DNA of 64,000 nucleotides from NCBI GenBank assembly GCA_963790415.1, contig CAWBOK010000008.1, positions 164,181-228,180 on the forward strand, in the 5' to 3' direction. The notes under the pieces were generated by a model. It was not told where the DNA came from and made no database searches. It saw only the letters and a program-made list of their open reading frames with translations. Below are positions 19,533-28,027 of this stretch, piece by piece (position 1 is the first letter of the stretch; every line of letters begins with the position of its first letter). The position numbers and the translations under genes are program-made. Source of the DNA: JAJZQZ01 sp963790415. Lineage in GTDB: Bacteria; Actinomycetota; Thermoleophilia; RBG-16-64-13.

Positions 19533-19907
19533 ATGGCCGTAGCACCCGACACCCACGAGGTCATCCGCGGACGCGAACTGGGCAGCCGTTGCTGTCCCGG
19601 GCTGTCGGCGCGCACGCTTGACGAGGCCGCGGCGAAGAGCCTGGCCGATCTTCTACAACTGTTGGGGCATCCCGTGCGGCTGCAGCTATTGGATATCTTG
19701 AGCCGCCAGGGGGGGCAGGTGTGCGTGTGCGATCTGGAGGAAGCCCTCCCCATCAAACAGCCGACGATCTCTCATCACCTTCGCATCTTGCGTGAGGCGG
19801 GCCTGATCGACTTCGAGAGGCGTGGCCCCTGGATCTACCATTTCGTACTGCCGGAGGCACTGGCAGCCGCGCGCGGCCTGATCTGCAGCGGATTGAGCGC
19901 CCTGTAG
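19533..19907 (+). CDS. arsR: ArsR-family metalloregulator
   Basis: 124 residues, winged-helix repressor. The metal-binding CVCD signature of ArsR is seen in GGQVCVCDLEEALPI, just before the recognition helix QPTISHHLRILREAGL. An additional CC (SRCCPGL) occurs near the N-terminus and a Cys (GLICSGL) near the C-terminus. Arsenite binding to the CVC pair would release DNA. No ribosome site is seen, consistent with leaderless translation from the overlapping promoter. The downstream arsenite methyltransferase starts 23 bases after the stop, so arsR and arsM form one arsenic-responsive unit. Confidence 0.92.
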   Translation: MAVAPDTHEVIRGRELGSRCCPGLSARTLDEAAAKSLADLLQLLGHPVRLQLLDILSRQGGQVCVCDLEEALPIKQPTISHHLRILREAGLIDFERRGPWIYHFVLPEALAAARGLICSGLSAL

Positions 19908-19929
19908 TGATTCAAGGAGAGGAGTCGTC

Positions 19930-20748
19930 ATGAGCGCCGAGCATGAAGATGTGGTCAGAGACGCCGTTCGGGAGCGGTACGCGGGCTTCGCGACGTCCGC
20001 CTCGTCGTGTTGCGGCCCGGCAACCAGTACCCCGGCAACCAACTGCGGGTGTGCCCCATCCGCCGCCACCTCCGACGAGACGGAGATCTCGCGCCGTCTC
20101 GGTTACAGCGACGAGGAGTTGGCCGCCGTGCCCGAAGGAGCGAACCTGGGGCTGGGCTGCGGCAATCCCCAGGCGATCGCGGCGCTCTCTCGGGACGAAG
20201 TGGTGCTCGACCTGGGTAGTGGCGCGGGGTTCGACTGCTTCCTGGCCGCCCGGATGGTTGGAGAGGGAGGCCATGTCATCGGCGTGGACATGACGCCCGA
20301 GATGGTGGCGAAGGCCCGTGGGAACGCCCGCAAGGCGGGCTACGCCAACACCGAGTTCCGTCTGGGTGAGATCGAGCATCTCCCGGTGGCCGACGGCTCG
20401 GTAGACGTCATCATGTCCAACTGCGTGATCAACCTGTCTCCGGACAAGCCCGCTGTCTTCCGGGAAGCCTTCCGGGTGCTTAAGCCGGGAGGCAGATTGG
20501 CTATCAGTGACGTCGTCGCTACCGCTCCTCTTCCCGAGTCGGTACGCGACGACATGCGGCTTCTCTCGGCCTGTATCTCAGGAGCCGCCGATCTCGAGAC
20601 CCTCGAGGCGATCCTTGCCGATGTCGGCTTCCAGGACGTCGACATCCGCCCAGTGGAGGAGAGCCGGGAGTTCATCCGCGATTGGGAGCCCGACAGTCGG
20701 CTGGAGGACTTCGTGCTCTCGGCCACCATCCGCGCCGTCAAGCGCTAG
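19930..20748 (+). CDS. arsM: Arsenite S-adenosylmethionine methyltransferase
   Basis: 272 residues, with a clear ribosome site (AAGGAGAGGAG). The SAM-binding Rossmann fold is seen in VVLDLGSGAGFDCFLAAR and VIGVDMTPEMVAKAR. ArsM-type cysteines are present: NLGLGCGNP, IMSNCVINLS and LLSACISGA, equivalent to the three As(III)-binding Cys of characterised ArsM. The N-terminal stretch SSCCGPATSTPATNCGC adds four more Cys. The product should methylate As(III) to methylated arsenicals. It is directly downstream of arsR and nine bases before the ABC transporter genes. Confidence 0.93.
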   Translation: MSAEHEDVVRDAVRERYAGFATSASSCCGPATSTPATNCGCAPSAATSDETEISRRLGYSDEELAAVPEGANLGLGCGNPQAIAALSRDEVVLDLGSGAGFDCFLAARMVGEGGHVIGVDMTPEMVAKARGNARKAGYANTEFRLGEIEHLPVADGSVDVIMSNCVINLSPDKPAVFREAFRVLKPGGRLAISDVVATAPLPESVRDDMRLLSACISGAADLETLEAILADVGFQDVDIRPVEESREFIRDWEPDSRLEDFVLSATIRAVKR

Positions 20749-20756
20749 GCGGCGTC

Positions 20757-21731
20757 ATGGACCTGGTGATCCACACCGAGGATCTGACGAAGTCCTACGG
20801 ATCCCGCAGGGGCATCGTCAACGTGAACCTGGACGTGGTGGCCGGAGAAGTGTTCGGCTTCCTGGGGCCCAATGGCTCCGGCAAGACCACGACGATCCGC
20901 ACGCTGCTCGACCTCATGCGTCCCACCAGCGGAAAGGCGTATCTCTTCGGGCTCGACTCCCACCGGGACAGCGTCTCCATCCGTGGGCGGGTAGGCAACC
21001 TTCCCGGGGACTTCAACCTCGACGACCGCCTGACGGGCGAGCAGTTCATACGCTTCTTCGCGCGACTGCGGGGCGTCGCCGATCTGAGTTTCGCCCGGTC
21101 TCTGGCGGAACGGCTCGACCTCGACCTCACCCCGCCCATGCGCCAGTTGTCCCGAGGGAACAAACAGAAGGTAGGTCTGGTACAGGCCTTGTTCCACCGA
21201 CCGCCGCTCGTGATCCTCGACGAGCCCACCTCGGGTCTGGATCCGCTGGTGCAGGAGGAGTTCCACGCGGTGATCGATGAGGTGCGCGCCGAGGGCCGCA
21301 CAGTCTTCTTCTCGTCACACGTGCTGAGCGAGGTCGAGCACCTCTGCGACCGGGTGGGCATCGTGCGCGAGGGCGAGCTGGTGGCCGTGGAGACAACGGA
21401 GTCACTGCTGACCAAGCGTGTGCGTCATATGACCATCACGTTCGCCCAGCCGGTCGAGGGAGAGGCCTTCGCCGCCCTCGCCGGGATCTGCGATGTGCGC
21501 GTCAACGGCGCGACCGTATCGCTCAGCCTCACCGACGGCCTCGATCAGGTGGTCAAACTCGCCGCCCGCCACACGGTGGTCGACATGGACCTGCCCCGCC
21601 CGAGCCTGGAGGAGGTCTTCTTCACCTACTACGGGGGCGGCGCGGAGTCCGGCGGTGCGTCGCCGACCGGTGCGTCGCCGGCAGGTGCGTCGCCGGCCGG
21701 TGTGTCGCCGGCCGCGGGAGGTGCATCGTGA
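20757..21731 (+). CDS. ABC transporter ATP-binding protein
   Basis: 324 residues from ATG 20757. Walker A FLGPNGSGKTTTIRTL, signature LSRGNKQKVGLVQAL, Walker B PLVILDEPTSGLDPLV and switch His in FSSHVLSEVEHL are intact. The DrrA/CcmA-type C-terminal region follows. The last 26 residues are a Gly-Ala-Ser-Pro repeat encoded by four 15-bp units. The permease start overlaps this stop by four bases (GTGA). Direction is probably export. Its position behind arsR/arsM suggests, but does not prove, a link with arsenicals; the two genes could equally be an independent exporter. Confidence 0.9.
   Translation: MDLVIHTEDLTKSYGSRRGIVNVNLDVVAGEVFGFLGPNGSGKTTTIRTLLDLMRPTSGKAYLFGLDSHRDSVSIRGRVGNLPGDFNLDDRLTGEQFIRFFARLRGVADLSFARSLAERLDLDLTPPMRQLSRGNKQKVGLVQALFHRPPLVILDEPTSGLDPLVQEEFHAVIDEVRAEGRTVFFSSHVLSEVEHLCDRVGIVREGELVAVETTESLLTKRVRHMTITFAQPVEGEAFAALAGICDVRVNGATVSLSLTDGLDQVVKLAARHTVVDMDLPRPSLEEVFFTYYGGGAESGGASPTGASPAGASPAGVSPAAGGAS
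21654..21713 (+). repeat. Four 15-bp tandem repeats within the ABC ATPase gene
   Basis: Units GGTGCGTCGCCGACC, GGTGCGTCGCCGGCA, GGTGCGTCGCCGGCC and GGTGTGTCGCCGGCC. They encode a G-A/V-S-P-T/A tail and are the kind of array that can vary in copy number. Confidence 0.85.
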
Positions 21732-22522
21732 GCGGGCGGTTGTTGGTCCTGACCCGGCAGACCCTGACGGAACAAAGGCGCAACGTGCTGGTATGGGGCA
21801 TCGCTATGGGGTTGCTCGGCCTCATGTACGTGGCGCTCTATCCGTCGTTCAAGGACACGCTCAACGAAGCTCTGAAGGACTTCCCCGAAGCCTACCTCAA
21901 GATGCTCGGCATCAGCGCGGGGGTATCCGATGCCGCCGGATTCCTGAACATGGAGATGTTCAACCTGCTCGCGCCGCTGGCACTGCCGTTCTTCACGATC
22001 CTGTTGGGCGCGCGTGCCGTGGCCGGGACCGAGGAACGCAAAGCCCTCGACCTGCTGCTGAGCAACCCCGTGCCCCGTTGGCAACTGGTCGTGAGCCGCT
22101 ATCTGGCCATGGCCGCCGGCCTCGCTGTGGTGCTGCTCATGCTCGCGGTGCTGACGTGGCTGCCGGCCCCCGTCATGGGCGTCGACCTCTCCTTTTCGGC
22201 GGTCGTGCAGGGCGCCGCCAACATCTGGCCGTTCGGTCTCTTCTTCGGAGCCCTGGCGCTCCTGTGCTCGTCGGTGCTGCGCCGCGGCGCCGCGGCGTCC
22301 GGGATAGCCGCCGGAGTGTTGATCGCCATGTACGTCTTGAACGCAGTCGGCAGCGCGGTCGAGAGTGTGAAAGAGGTCCGCAAGGCTTCGCTGTTCTACT
22401 ACTACGGGGCCGCCATCCTGGACGGCATCGATTGGGTGAGCTTCACCGTGATCCTACTGCTCTCGATGGGACTCACGGCGCTCGCCGTCCTGGCGTTCAA
22501 CCGTCGCGACATCTACACTTAG
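21728..22522 (+). CDS. ABC-2 type permease
   Basis: 264 residues, six hydrophobic segments (for example RNVLVWGIAMGLLGLMYVAL, LAPLALPFFTILLGARAVAG, VSRYLAMAAGLAVVLLMLAV). The pattern, with a large loop after helix 1 and EERKALDLLLSNPVPRWQLV between helices 2 and 3, is the ABC-2 fold of export permeases. Translation is coupled to the ATPase. The stop TAG (22520-22522) is immediately followed by GAATCGCGACGCTTCGCC, part of the dispersed repeat family. Confidence 0.88.
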   Translation: MSGRLLVLTRQTLTEQRRNVLVWGIAMGLLGLMYVALYPSFKDTLNEALKDFPEAYLKMLGISAGVSDAAGFLNMEMFNLLAPLALPFFTILLGARAVAGTEERKALDLLLSNPVPRWQLVVSRYLAMAAGLAVVLLMLAVLTWLPAPVMGVDLSFSAVVQGAANIWPFGLFFGALALLCSSVLRRGAAASGIAAGVLIAMYVLNAVGSAVESVKEVRKASLFYYYGAAILDGIDWVSFTVILLLSMGLTALAVLAFNRRDIYT

Positions 22523-22650
22523 GAATCGCGACGCTTCGCCCAGGGGTTAACGAGGCGCGGTTCGTTTAGCTCCATGTGGCCAATGCATCGACGCCGTGTC
22601 TCCGGCAGAGTGGGTGGTGCGCCACGACCACCACCTCTCGGAGACGTCAC

Positions 22651-23889
22651 ATGGATGCCATCAATAGTGGGGACACCGCCTTCCTTCTCGTAGCGACGGC
22701 TCTGGTCATGCTCATGACCCCGGGGCTGGCCCTTTTCTACGGGGGCATGGTGCGAAGCAAGAACGTCATGAGCGTCATCATGCAGAGCTTCGTGCTCATA
22801 GGCCTGGTGTCTATCGTGTGGGCGGTGATCGGCTACACCTTGGCCTTCGGTCCCGATCGCGGGGGACTGATCGGCTCTCTGCAGTATGTCTTCTTGCGAG
22901 GCGTGGGCCAGGCGCCCAACCCGGACTATGCGGCCACCATCCCCCATCTGGTCTTCATGATGTTCCAGGGTATGTTCGCGGTCATCACTCCGGCGCTCAT
23001 CACCGGGGCGTTCGCCGAACGCATGAAGTTCTCGGCGTTCCTGCTGTTCAGCCTGCTCTGGACCCTGTTGGTCTACAGTCCGACGGCGCACTGGGTGTGG
23101 GGCGTCGGGGGATGGATCCGCGAGTTAGGCGCGTTGGATTTCGCCGGCGGCACCGTGGTTCACATCAGTTCCGCGGTGGCGGCGTTGGCGGCGGTGCTGG
23201 TCATCGGGCGGCGGCGCGGCCATGGCACCGTGCCCATGCATCCCCACAACCTGCCCATGACGCTGTTGGGCGCGGGCATCCTGTGGTTCGGTTGGTTCGG
23301 CTTCAACGCCGGCAGTGCCCTCACCGCCGGTGGTGTGGCGGCCGAGGCGTTCGTGACCACGCACCTCGCCGCGGCGGCTGCCGCCATGTCGTGGGCGGCT
23401 GCGGAATGGATTCACCGCGGCCAGCCGACCAGTCTGGGCGTGGCCTCGGGCCTGGTGGCGGGCTTGGTCGCTATCACGCCCGCCGCGGGGTTCGTGGGTC
23501 CGATGTCGGCCATCGTGATCGGGCTGATCGCGGGCAGTCTCTGCTACCTGGGCGTGTTGGCGAAGTGGAAGCTCGGCTACGACGACAGTCTCGACGTGGT
23601 CGGCGTTCATGGGGTGGGCGGAACGTTCGGTGCGATCGCCACGGGGCTGTTCGCTCAGGCGGCCATCAACTCGGCCGGTGCGAATGGCGCCTTCTTCGGG
23701 AACCCCGCGCTGCTGGCGAAGCAGATCGTGGCCGTGGTGGCGATCATGGCTTGGTCGTTCGGCATCACGTACGGACTGGTCAGCCTGGTCAAGGCGCTCA
23801 TGGGCGCCCGCGTGGACGAGGAAGCCGAGTTGCTGGGGCTCGACCTGAGCCAGCACAGCGAAGGTGCCTACGCATTCGGGACCGACTGA
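22651..23889 (+). CDS. amtB: Ammonium transporter AmtB
   Basis: 412 residues from ATG 22651 with GGAG at 22640-22643. Eleven helices are expected and visible. Signatures include MTPGLALFYGGMVRSKNVM, the Phe gate and His pair of the pore (VVHISSAVAALAA and VVGVHGVGGTFGAIATGLF), and FGWFGFNAGSAL. It conducts ammonium/ammonia across the membrane. No glnK gene follows, unlike many amtB operons. A strong hairpin separates it from the convergent cydB. Confidence 0.96.
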   Translation: MDAINSGDTAFLLVATALVMLMTPGLALFYGGMVRSKNVMSVIMQSFVLIGLVSIVWAVIGYTLAFGPDRGGLIGSLQYVFLRGVGQAPNPDYAATIPHLVFMMFQGMFAVITPALITGAFAERMKFSAFLLFSLLWTLLVYSPTAHWVWGVGGWIRELGALDFAGGTVVHISSAVAALAAVLVIGRRRGHGTVPMHPHNLPMTLLGAGILWFGWFGFNAGSALTAGGVAAEAFVTTHLAAAAAAMSWAAAEWIHRGQPTSLGVASGLVAGLVAITPAAGFVGPMSAIVIGLIAGSLCYLGVLAKWKLGYDDSLDVVGVHGVGGTFGAIATGLFAQAAINSAGANGAFFGNPALLAKQIVAVVAIMAWSFGITYGLVSLVKALMGARVDEEAELLGLDLSQHSEGAYAFGTD

Positions 23890-23917
23890 GCGCCGGTTGC
23901 GCGACCGTCCATTCGGC

Positions 23918-23949
23918 GGGCGGGTACCCTCCTGAGAGGGTACCCGCCC
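23918..23949. terminator. Bidirectional hairpin between amtB and cydB
   Basis: A perfect 14-bp stem GGGCGGGTACCCTC/GAGGGTACCCGCCC with a CTGA loop. There is no marked T run on either side, so it may act as a shared factor-assisted or structural terminator. Confidence 0.8.
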
Positions 23950-23961
23950 TGCAACGTGGTC

Positions 23962-24981
23962 TCAGTATGCAGTCCCCTCGGTCTCGCCCTTGAGACGGCC
24001 CCAAAAGGCCCGGTATACCAAGGCCGTGTATGCGAGCACCAACGGCACGCCGACCACGGAGATGATCAACATCACTTTGAGCGTGAGGTTCGACGAGGAG
24101 GAGTTGGTCACGGTCAGGCTGAGCTCGGGTTGGTCGAGCGCCGGGATGAGAGACGGATAGTTACCTGCGGCCCACAGTCCGACCAGGCCCAGCACACCCA
24201 GGGACGAGCCCAGGAACGCCCACAGGTCGGTCTTTCTGGCCATGCCGTACCGAGCGATGAAGAAGCCACCCACCAGCAGCACGATCATGATCCATCCGAC
24301 GGGTCGATTCAGGTTGTTGCGCACGTGGTCGGGCGTCACCCATAGTGTGGCCGCGGTGGCTGCCAGCACCAGTAGACCCAACAGCCAGTGGCCGAGCGTA
24401 CGCAGGCGGGCGGCCCGGGTCTGCATCGGGCCGACCGTACGCAGCGCCGCCCAGGAAGCTCCCTGGGTGGCGAACATCACCAGACCCGTGATCCCGATCA
24501 GCAGGGCATAGGGGTTGAGGAGAGTGAGAAACGTGCCCGCATACTCTCCTCGAGCATCCAGTGGCACCCCGCGCACCAGGTTGCCCACGGCCACGCCGAA
24601 CAGTAGTGCGGGCAGGAGGCTGCCGCCGAAGAACGCCCAGTCCCAGAAGCGTCCCCACGCGGGATCCTTCGACCGGAACTCTATGGCCACTGCGCGGAAG
24701 ATGAGGCCGGCAAGCACGAGGATCATGGCCAGGTAGAAGCCGCTGAACGCTGTGGCGTAGACGGGTGGGAAGGCGGCGAACAGTGCGCCGCCCGCGGTCA
24801 GCAGCCACACTTCGTTGCCGTCCCAGAACGGGCCGATGGAACTCCGGAGGGTCGCTCGTTCTTCATCGGTGCGGGCAAGAAACGGAGAGAGCACACCCAC
24901 GCCCAAGTCGAAGCCGTCGAGGACGGCGTACCCGGCGAACAGTACCCCGACCAACACGTACCAGATGATCTGAAGACTCAT
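23962..24981 (-). CDS. cydB: Cytochrome bd oxidase subunit II
   Basis: 339 residues, nine or so helices. It starts MSLQIIWYVLVGVLFAGYAVLDGFDLGVG in typical CydB fashion, and includes WDGNEVWLLTAGGALFAAFP and FRAVAIEFRSKDPAWGRFWD. CydB stabilises the haem-bearing CydA and completes the quinol:oxygen oxidoreductase, which has high oxygen affinity. The start lies 13 bases after the cydA stop behind GGAAGGGGG. No cydCD assembly genes are seen nearby. Confidence 0.95.
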   Translation of the reverse strand: MSLQIIWYVLVGVLFAGYAVLDGFDLGVGVLSPFLARTDEERATLRSSIGPFWDGNEVWLLTAGGALFAAFPPVYATAFSGFYLAMILVLAGLIFRAVAIEFRSKDPAWGRFWDWAFFGGSLLPALLFGVAVGNLVRGVPLDARGEYAGTFLTLLNPYALLIGITGLVMFATQGASWAALRTVGPMQTRAARLRTLGHWLLGLLVLAATAATLWVTPDHVRNNLNRPVGWIMIVLLVGGFFIARYGMARKTDLWAFLGSSLGVLGLVGLWAAGNYPSLIPALDQPELSLTVTNSSSSNLTLKVMLIISVVGVPLVLAYTALVYRAFWGRLKGETEGTAY

Positions 24982-24994
24982 GGTGTCCCCCTTC

Positions 24995-26407
24995 CTAGAG
25001 TTTGGTGGTGGTTGTGTCGGCGCGGGTGGCAGTAGCCGCGGCCACGGATCCCGCCGGGACGGTCGCAGCCGGCACGGGCTGTTCGTATCCGGGAGCGGCC
25101 GGCGGGCTGCCGGGGCCCTTCTTTACGATCCCCAGGACCACTCTGACCCAGGCCACGAAGAGGAACGTGTAAATGACCGCGAATATCGCCAGCGAGATGA
25201 CTATCTGCGACGCGGGCACGACGGCGGAGATGGCGTCGACGGTCCGCAACTCGTTGTAGACGATCCACGGTTGTCGGCCCACCTCGGCGGCGGCCCAACC
25301 GACCTGGATGGCCAACATGGGCGCGAGGAAGGACCAAGTGGTCACCGCAAGGTACCACCTGCTGGTCTCCAGTCTCCCTCTCCACCATAGGAAGATCCCC
25401 ACTAGCATCCAGGCGATCATCAGCAGTCCGAGCGCCACCATGAGATGGTAGGTCTGGAAGGTCAGCTGCACGGGCGGTCGATCCTTCGGAGCGAACTGGT
25501 CGAGCCCGGTTACGACATGGTTCGGGGAAAAGCCGAGCATGATGCTCAGGCCGCTCGGGATCGCGAGGCCTGTGACGCTCTCGTTCTGCGTGTCGACCCA
25601 TCCCACCAGACCCAGAGGGGCCCGATCCTGGGTGACATAGATGCCTTCGAAGGCGGCCATCTTGGCGGGCTGGGTGTCGGCGACCTGAAGGGCCGACCAG
25701 TGGCCGAGGAAGGGCATGGACAGCGACATCACCAGGCCGAAGACCAGGCCGAAGCGCAGCATGCGGCGGGCGAAGTCGGTGTGGCGACCCTTGCGCAGAT
25801 AGTAGGCGGCGATGCCTGCGGCGAAGAATGCGCCCACGGTCCACGTAGCCGCGACGGTGTGGAAGTAGCGGGGCAGGGTGGAGGGATTGAGGGCGGCGGC
25901 GAAGAAGTCGGTGAGCACGGCGCGCCCGTCGACCACTTCGTATCCGGCCGGCGTCTGCTGCCACGAGTTGGCGATGATGATCCACAGAGCCGACAGGTGG
26001 GCGCCGATAGCCACCAACCACGCCGAGACGTAGTAGAACCGGCGTGAGACGCGGTCCCGCCCGAACAGCAGCACGCCCAGGAAGGTCGATTCGAGGAAGA
26101 AGGAGAGCAGGCCCTCGGCGGCCAGCGGGGCGCCGAAGATGTCGCCCACGAACCGGGAATAGGTCGCCCAGTTGGTGCCGAAGGCGAACTCCATGGTGAT
26201 GCCGGTGGCGACGCCGATGGCGAAAGTGGCCGTGAAGAGCCTCACCCAGAAACGGGCGTCGGCCTCGTCTTGGAGTGATCCGCTCTTGTAGAAGCGTCGT
26301 TCGCCGATCACCAGGGCTATGGCCGAACCCAGGCTCAGCGGAACGAAGAGAAAATGGAATGCTATCGTGAAGGCGAATTGGATCCGGGAGAGCAATACGG
26401 CGTCCAT
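24995..26407 (-). CDS. cydA: Cytochrome bd oxidase subunit I
   Basis: 470 residues. The N-terminus MDAVLLSRIQFAFTIAFHFLF holds the haem b595 His; GVATGITMEFAFGTNWATYS, the GWxxxExGRQPW block (GWAAAEVGRQPWIVYNELRT) and the haem b558 region around the Q loop (AFEGIYVTQDRAPLGLVGW) are present. The Q loop is short. The last 40 residues are Ala/Pro/Thr-rich and probably dispensable. Together with cydB this provides respiration at low oxygen or oxygen detoxification. Confidence 0.95.
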   Translation of the reverse strand: MDAVLLSRIQFAFTIAFHFLFVPLSLGSAIALVIGERRFYKSGSLQDEADARFWVRLFTATFAIGVATGITMEFAFGTNWATYSRFVGDIFGAPLAAEGLLSFFLESTFLGVLLFGRDRVSRRFYYVSAWLVAIGAHLSALWIIIANSWQQTPAGYEVVDGRAVLTDFFAAALNPSTLPRYFHTVAATWTVGAFFAAGIAAYYLRKGRHTDFARRMLRFGLVFGLVMSLSMPFLGHWSALQVADTQPAKMAAFEGIYVTQDRAPLGLVGWVDTQNESVTGLAIPSGLSIMLGFSPNHVVTGLDQFAPKDRPPVQLTFQTYHLMVALGLLMIAWMLVGIFLWWRGRLETSRWYLAVTTWSFLAPMLAIQVGWAAAEVGRQPWIVYNELRTVDAISAVVPASQIVISLAIFAVIYTFLFVAWVRVVLGIVKKGPGSPPAAPGYEQPVPAATVPAGSVAAATATRADTTTTKL

Positions 26408-26427
26408 GGGTGCGGTCTACCTCCTTG

Positions 26428-26943
26428 TCACGTCGTCCAACGGTCCCGCATCACCAGCTGATCCAGGCCCTTTCGGCGCTTGACTCTCGGCTCGTCGGCC
26501 GGGTAGCCCAGGGGCGTCAAGATGACCGGCTCCACGTGGTCGGGCAGGTGGAGCACGTCACGAGTCGCGTCGGCGTCGAAGTCGGCTATCCAACAGGTGC
26601 CCAGACCGAGCTCGGCCGCCTGAAGCGTGAGGTGATCCATGACGATCGCCACGTCGACATCGTTGTAGTTCTTGGCGTCCGCTCTCACCCAGCTCTCCGA
26701 AGGTACGCCGACTCCGAGGATGATCACCGGCGCGGTGTAGAACCACTGCCGATCGTACGCCGCCCTCATGTGTGCGCGCACCGTCGGTTCCGTGACCACT
26801 ATCAGTCGGAAGGGTTGCTTGTTGGCCGCCGTCGGCGCCAGTCGGGCCGCCTCCAGCACAAGGTGCATCTTCTCATCCTCGACAGGTCGGTCCTGGTAGG
26901 CCCGGGTGCTGTACCTGGTCTGCACGAGACGCTCGAAGTCCAT
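26428..26943 (-). CDS. Nitroreductase-family flavoprotein
   Basis: About 171 residues. The homologous start is MDFERLVQTRYSTRAYQDRPV (ATG 26943); an ATG at 26958 or the longer frame to 27042 cannot be excluded. FMN-binding features are RYSTRAY near the N-terminus, LAPTAANKQPFRLIVV and AAELGLGTCWIADFDA. The C-terminal PLGYPADEPRVKRRKGLDQLV is usual for the group. It would reduce nitro compounds, quinones or enones with NAD(P)H; the substrate is unknown. The gene is upstream of and co-directional with cydAB, 20 bases from cydA. Confidence 0.88.
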   Translation of the reverse strand: MDFERLVQTRYSTRAYQDRPVEDEKMHLVLEAARLAPTAANKQPFRLIVVTEPTVRAHMRAAYDRQWFYTAPVIILGVGVPSESWVRADAKNYNDVDVAIVMDHLTLQAAELGLGTCWIADFDADATRDVLHLPDHVEPVILTPLGYPADEPRVKRRKGLDQLVMRDRWTT

Positions 26944-27069
26944 CCTGTTCGCCACCATCCTCTCTTGCGCCGGCCGGCGGGCATCCGTTTGTCCCTTCGG
27001 TCGCTTATGATTCGCTTGGATCCAGTGCGTATCGTTCCCCATAGGGGGTCTGTTACAATCGGACTTCCT

Positions 27070-27085
27070 CCAGGGTCGGCCCTGG
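27070..27085 (+). promoter_or_regulatory. Short perfect hairpin in the glyQ leader
   Basis: CCAGGG-TCGG-CCCTGG, about 32 bases before the GTG start. A TACAAT (27054-27059) upstream is a plausible -10. No T-box sequence is present, so the hairpin's role is unknown. Confidence 0.35.
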
Positions 27086-27116
27086 CGTCAGCGTATCAGC
27101 GGCATCCGAGGTCATC

Positions 27117-28025
27117 GTGAGCATAGAGAGACCCACGTACCAGGACGTCCTCCTGGGGTTGGAGCACTTCTGGGCAAGCCACGGCTGCGTCATCTGGCAG
27201 CCCTACCACACCGAGGTCGGCGCGGGCACGTTCAACCCCGCCACGTTCTTGCGCGCTCTGGGCCCCGACCCGTGGAACGTCGCCTATGTCGAGCCCTCCA
27301 TACGGCCCACCGACGGCCGCTACGGCGAGAACCCCTACCGGCTGGGTCACTACTACCAATACCAGGTGTTGTTGAAACCCGCGCCCGATAATATCCAGGA
27401 TCTCTATCTGGCCTCGCTCGAGCATCTGGGCATCCGCCTGGCCGAGCACGACGTGCGCTTCGTGGAAGACGACTGGGAGTCGCCCACCTTGGGGGCATGG
27501 GGCCTGGGGTGGGAGGTCTGGATCGACGGCATGGAAGCCACCCAGTTCACCTACTTCCAGCAGGTGGGCGGTATCGACCTCGACCCGATCAGTGTGGAGT
27601 TGACCTATGGCACGGAGCGCCTGGCCATGTACCTGCAGGGGGTCAACAGCGCGTTCGACCTGGTGTGGGTGCCCGGGGTGACCTACGGCGACGTCCACAA
27701 GGTGAACGAAGCCCAATGGTCCGCCTACAACTTCGACGTGGCCGACGTGGCGGTACTGCAGCGGCACTTCACCGACTACGAGCAGGAGTGCGAGAGCTGC
27801 CTCGCCCGCGGGCTGGTGGCGCCCGCCTACGACTTCGTGCTCAAGTGCTCCCACGCCTTCAATCTGCTCGACGCCCGGGGTGCGATCAGTGTCACCGAAC
27901 GCACGGGGTACATCGGCCGGGTGCGCAACGTCGCGCGGCATGTGGCCGAGGCGTACGTGGTCCAGCTCGAGGAGCGACGGGCCGCTTCGGAAGGCGCCCG
28001 AGTCGCGAGTGGGAAGGAGACCTAG
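27117..28025 (+). CDS. glyQ: Glycyl-tRNA synthetase alpha subunit
   Basis: 302 residues from GTG 27117. The catalytic subunit of the alpha2beta2 enzyme: FWASHGCVIWQPYHTEVGAG, YVEPSIRPTDGRYGENPYR, LGHYYQYQVLLKP and GWEVWIDGMEATQFTYFQQ are family hallmarks. It charges tRNA-Gly together with GlyS, encoded two bases after its stop. Many well-studied actinobacteria have the single-chain enzyme instead, so this gene is informative for placement. Confidence 0.97.
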   Translation: MSIERPTYQDVLLGLEHFWASHGCVIWQPYHTEVGAGTFNPATFLRALGPDPWNVAYVEPSIRPTDGRYGENPYRLGHYYQYQVLLKPAPDNIQDLYLASLEHLGIRLAEHDVRFVEDDWESPTLGAWGLGWEVWIDGMEATQFTYFQQVGGIDLDPISVELTYGTERLAMYLQGVNSAFDLVWVPGVTYGDVHKVNEAQWSAYNFDVADVAVLQRHFTDYEQECESCLARGLVAPAYDFVLKCSHAFNLLDARGAISVTERTGYIGRVRNVARHVAEAYVVQLEERRAASEGARVASGKET

Positions 28026-28027
28026 AC

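Noticed and set aside
24978..24997. TAGGAAGGGGG at the cydA stop as another repeat copy
   Set aside because: It is best read as the ribosome site of cydB; the CTG core that follows in the repeats is missing.
27036..27048. CCCCATAGGGGG near glyQ as a third CsoR box
   Set aside because: The outer ATA/TAT bases of the dyad are absent and neither neighbouring gene suggests metal control.
27070..27085. T-box riboswitch in front of glyQ
   Set aside because: Only a short hairpin; the conserved AGGGTGG-type T-box and specifier loop are missing.
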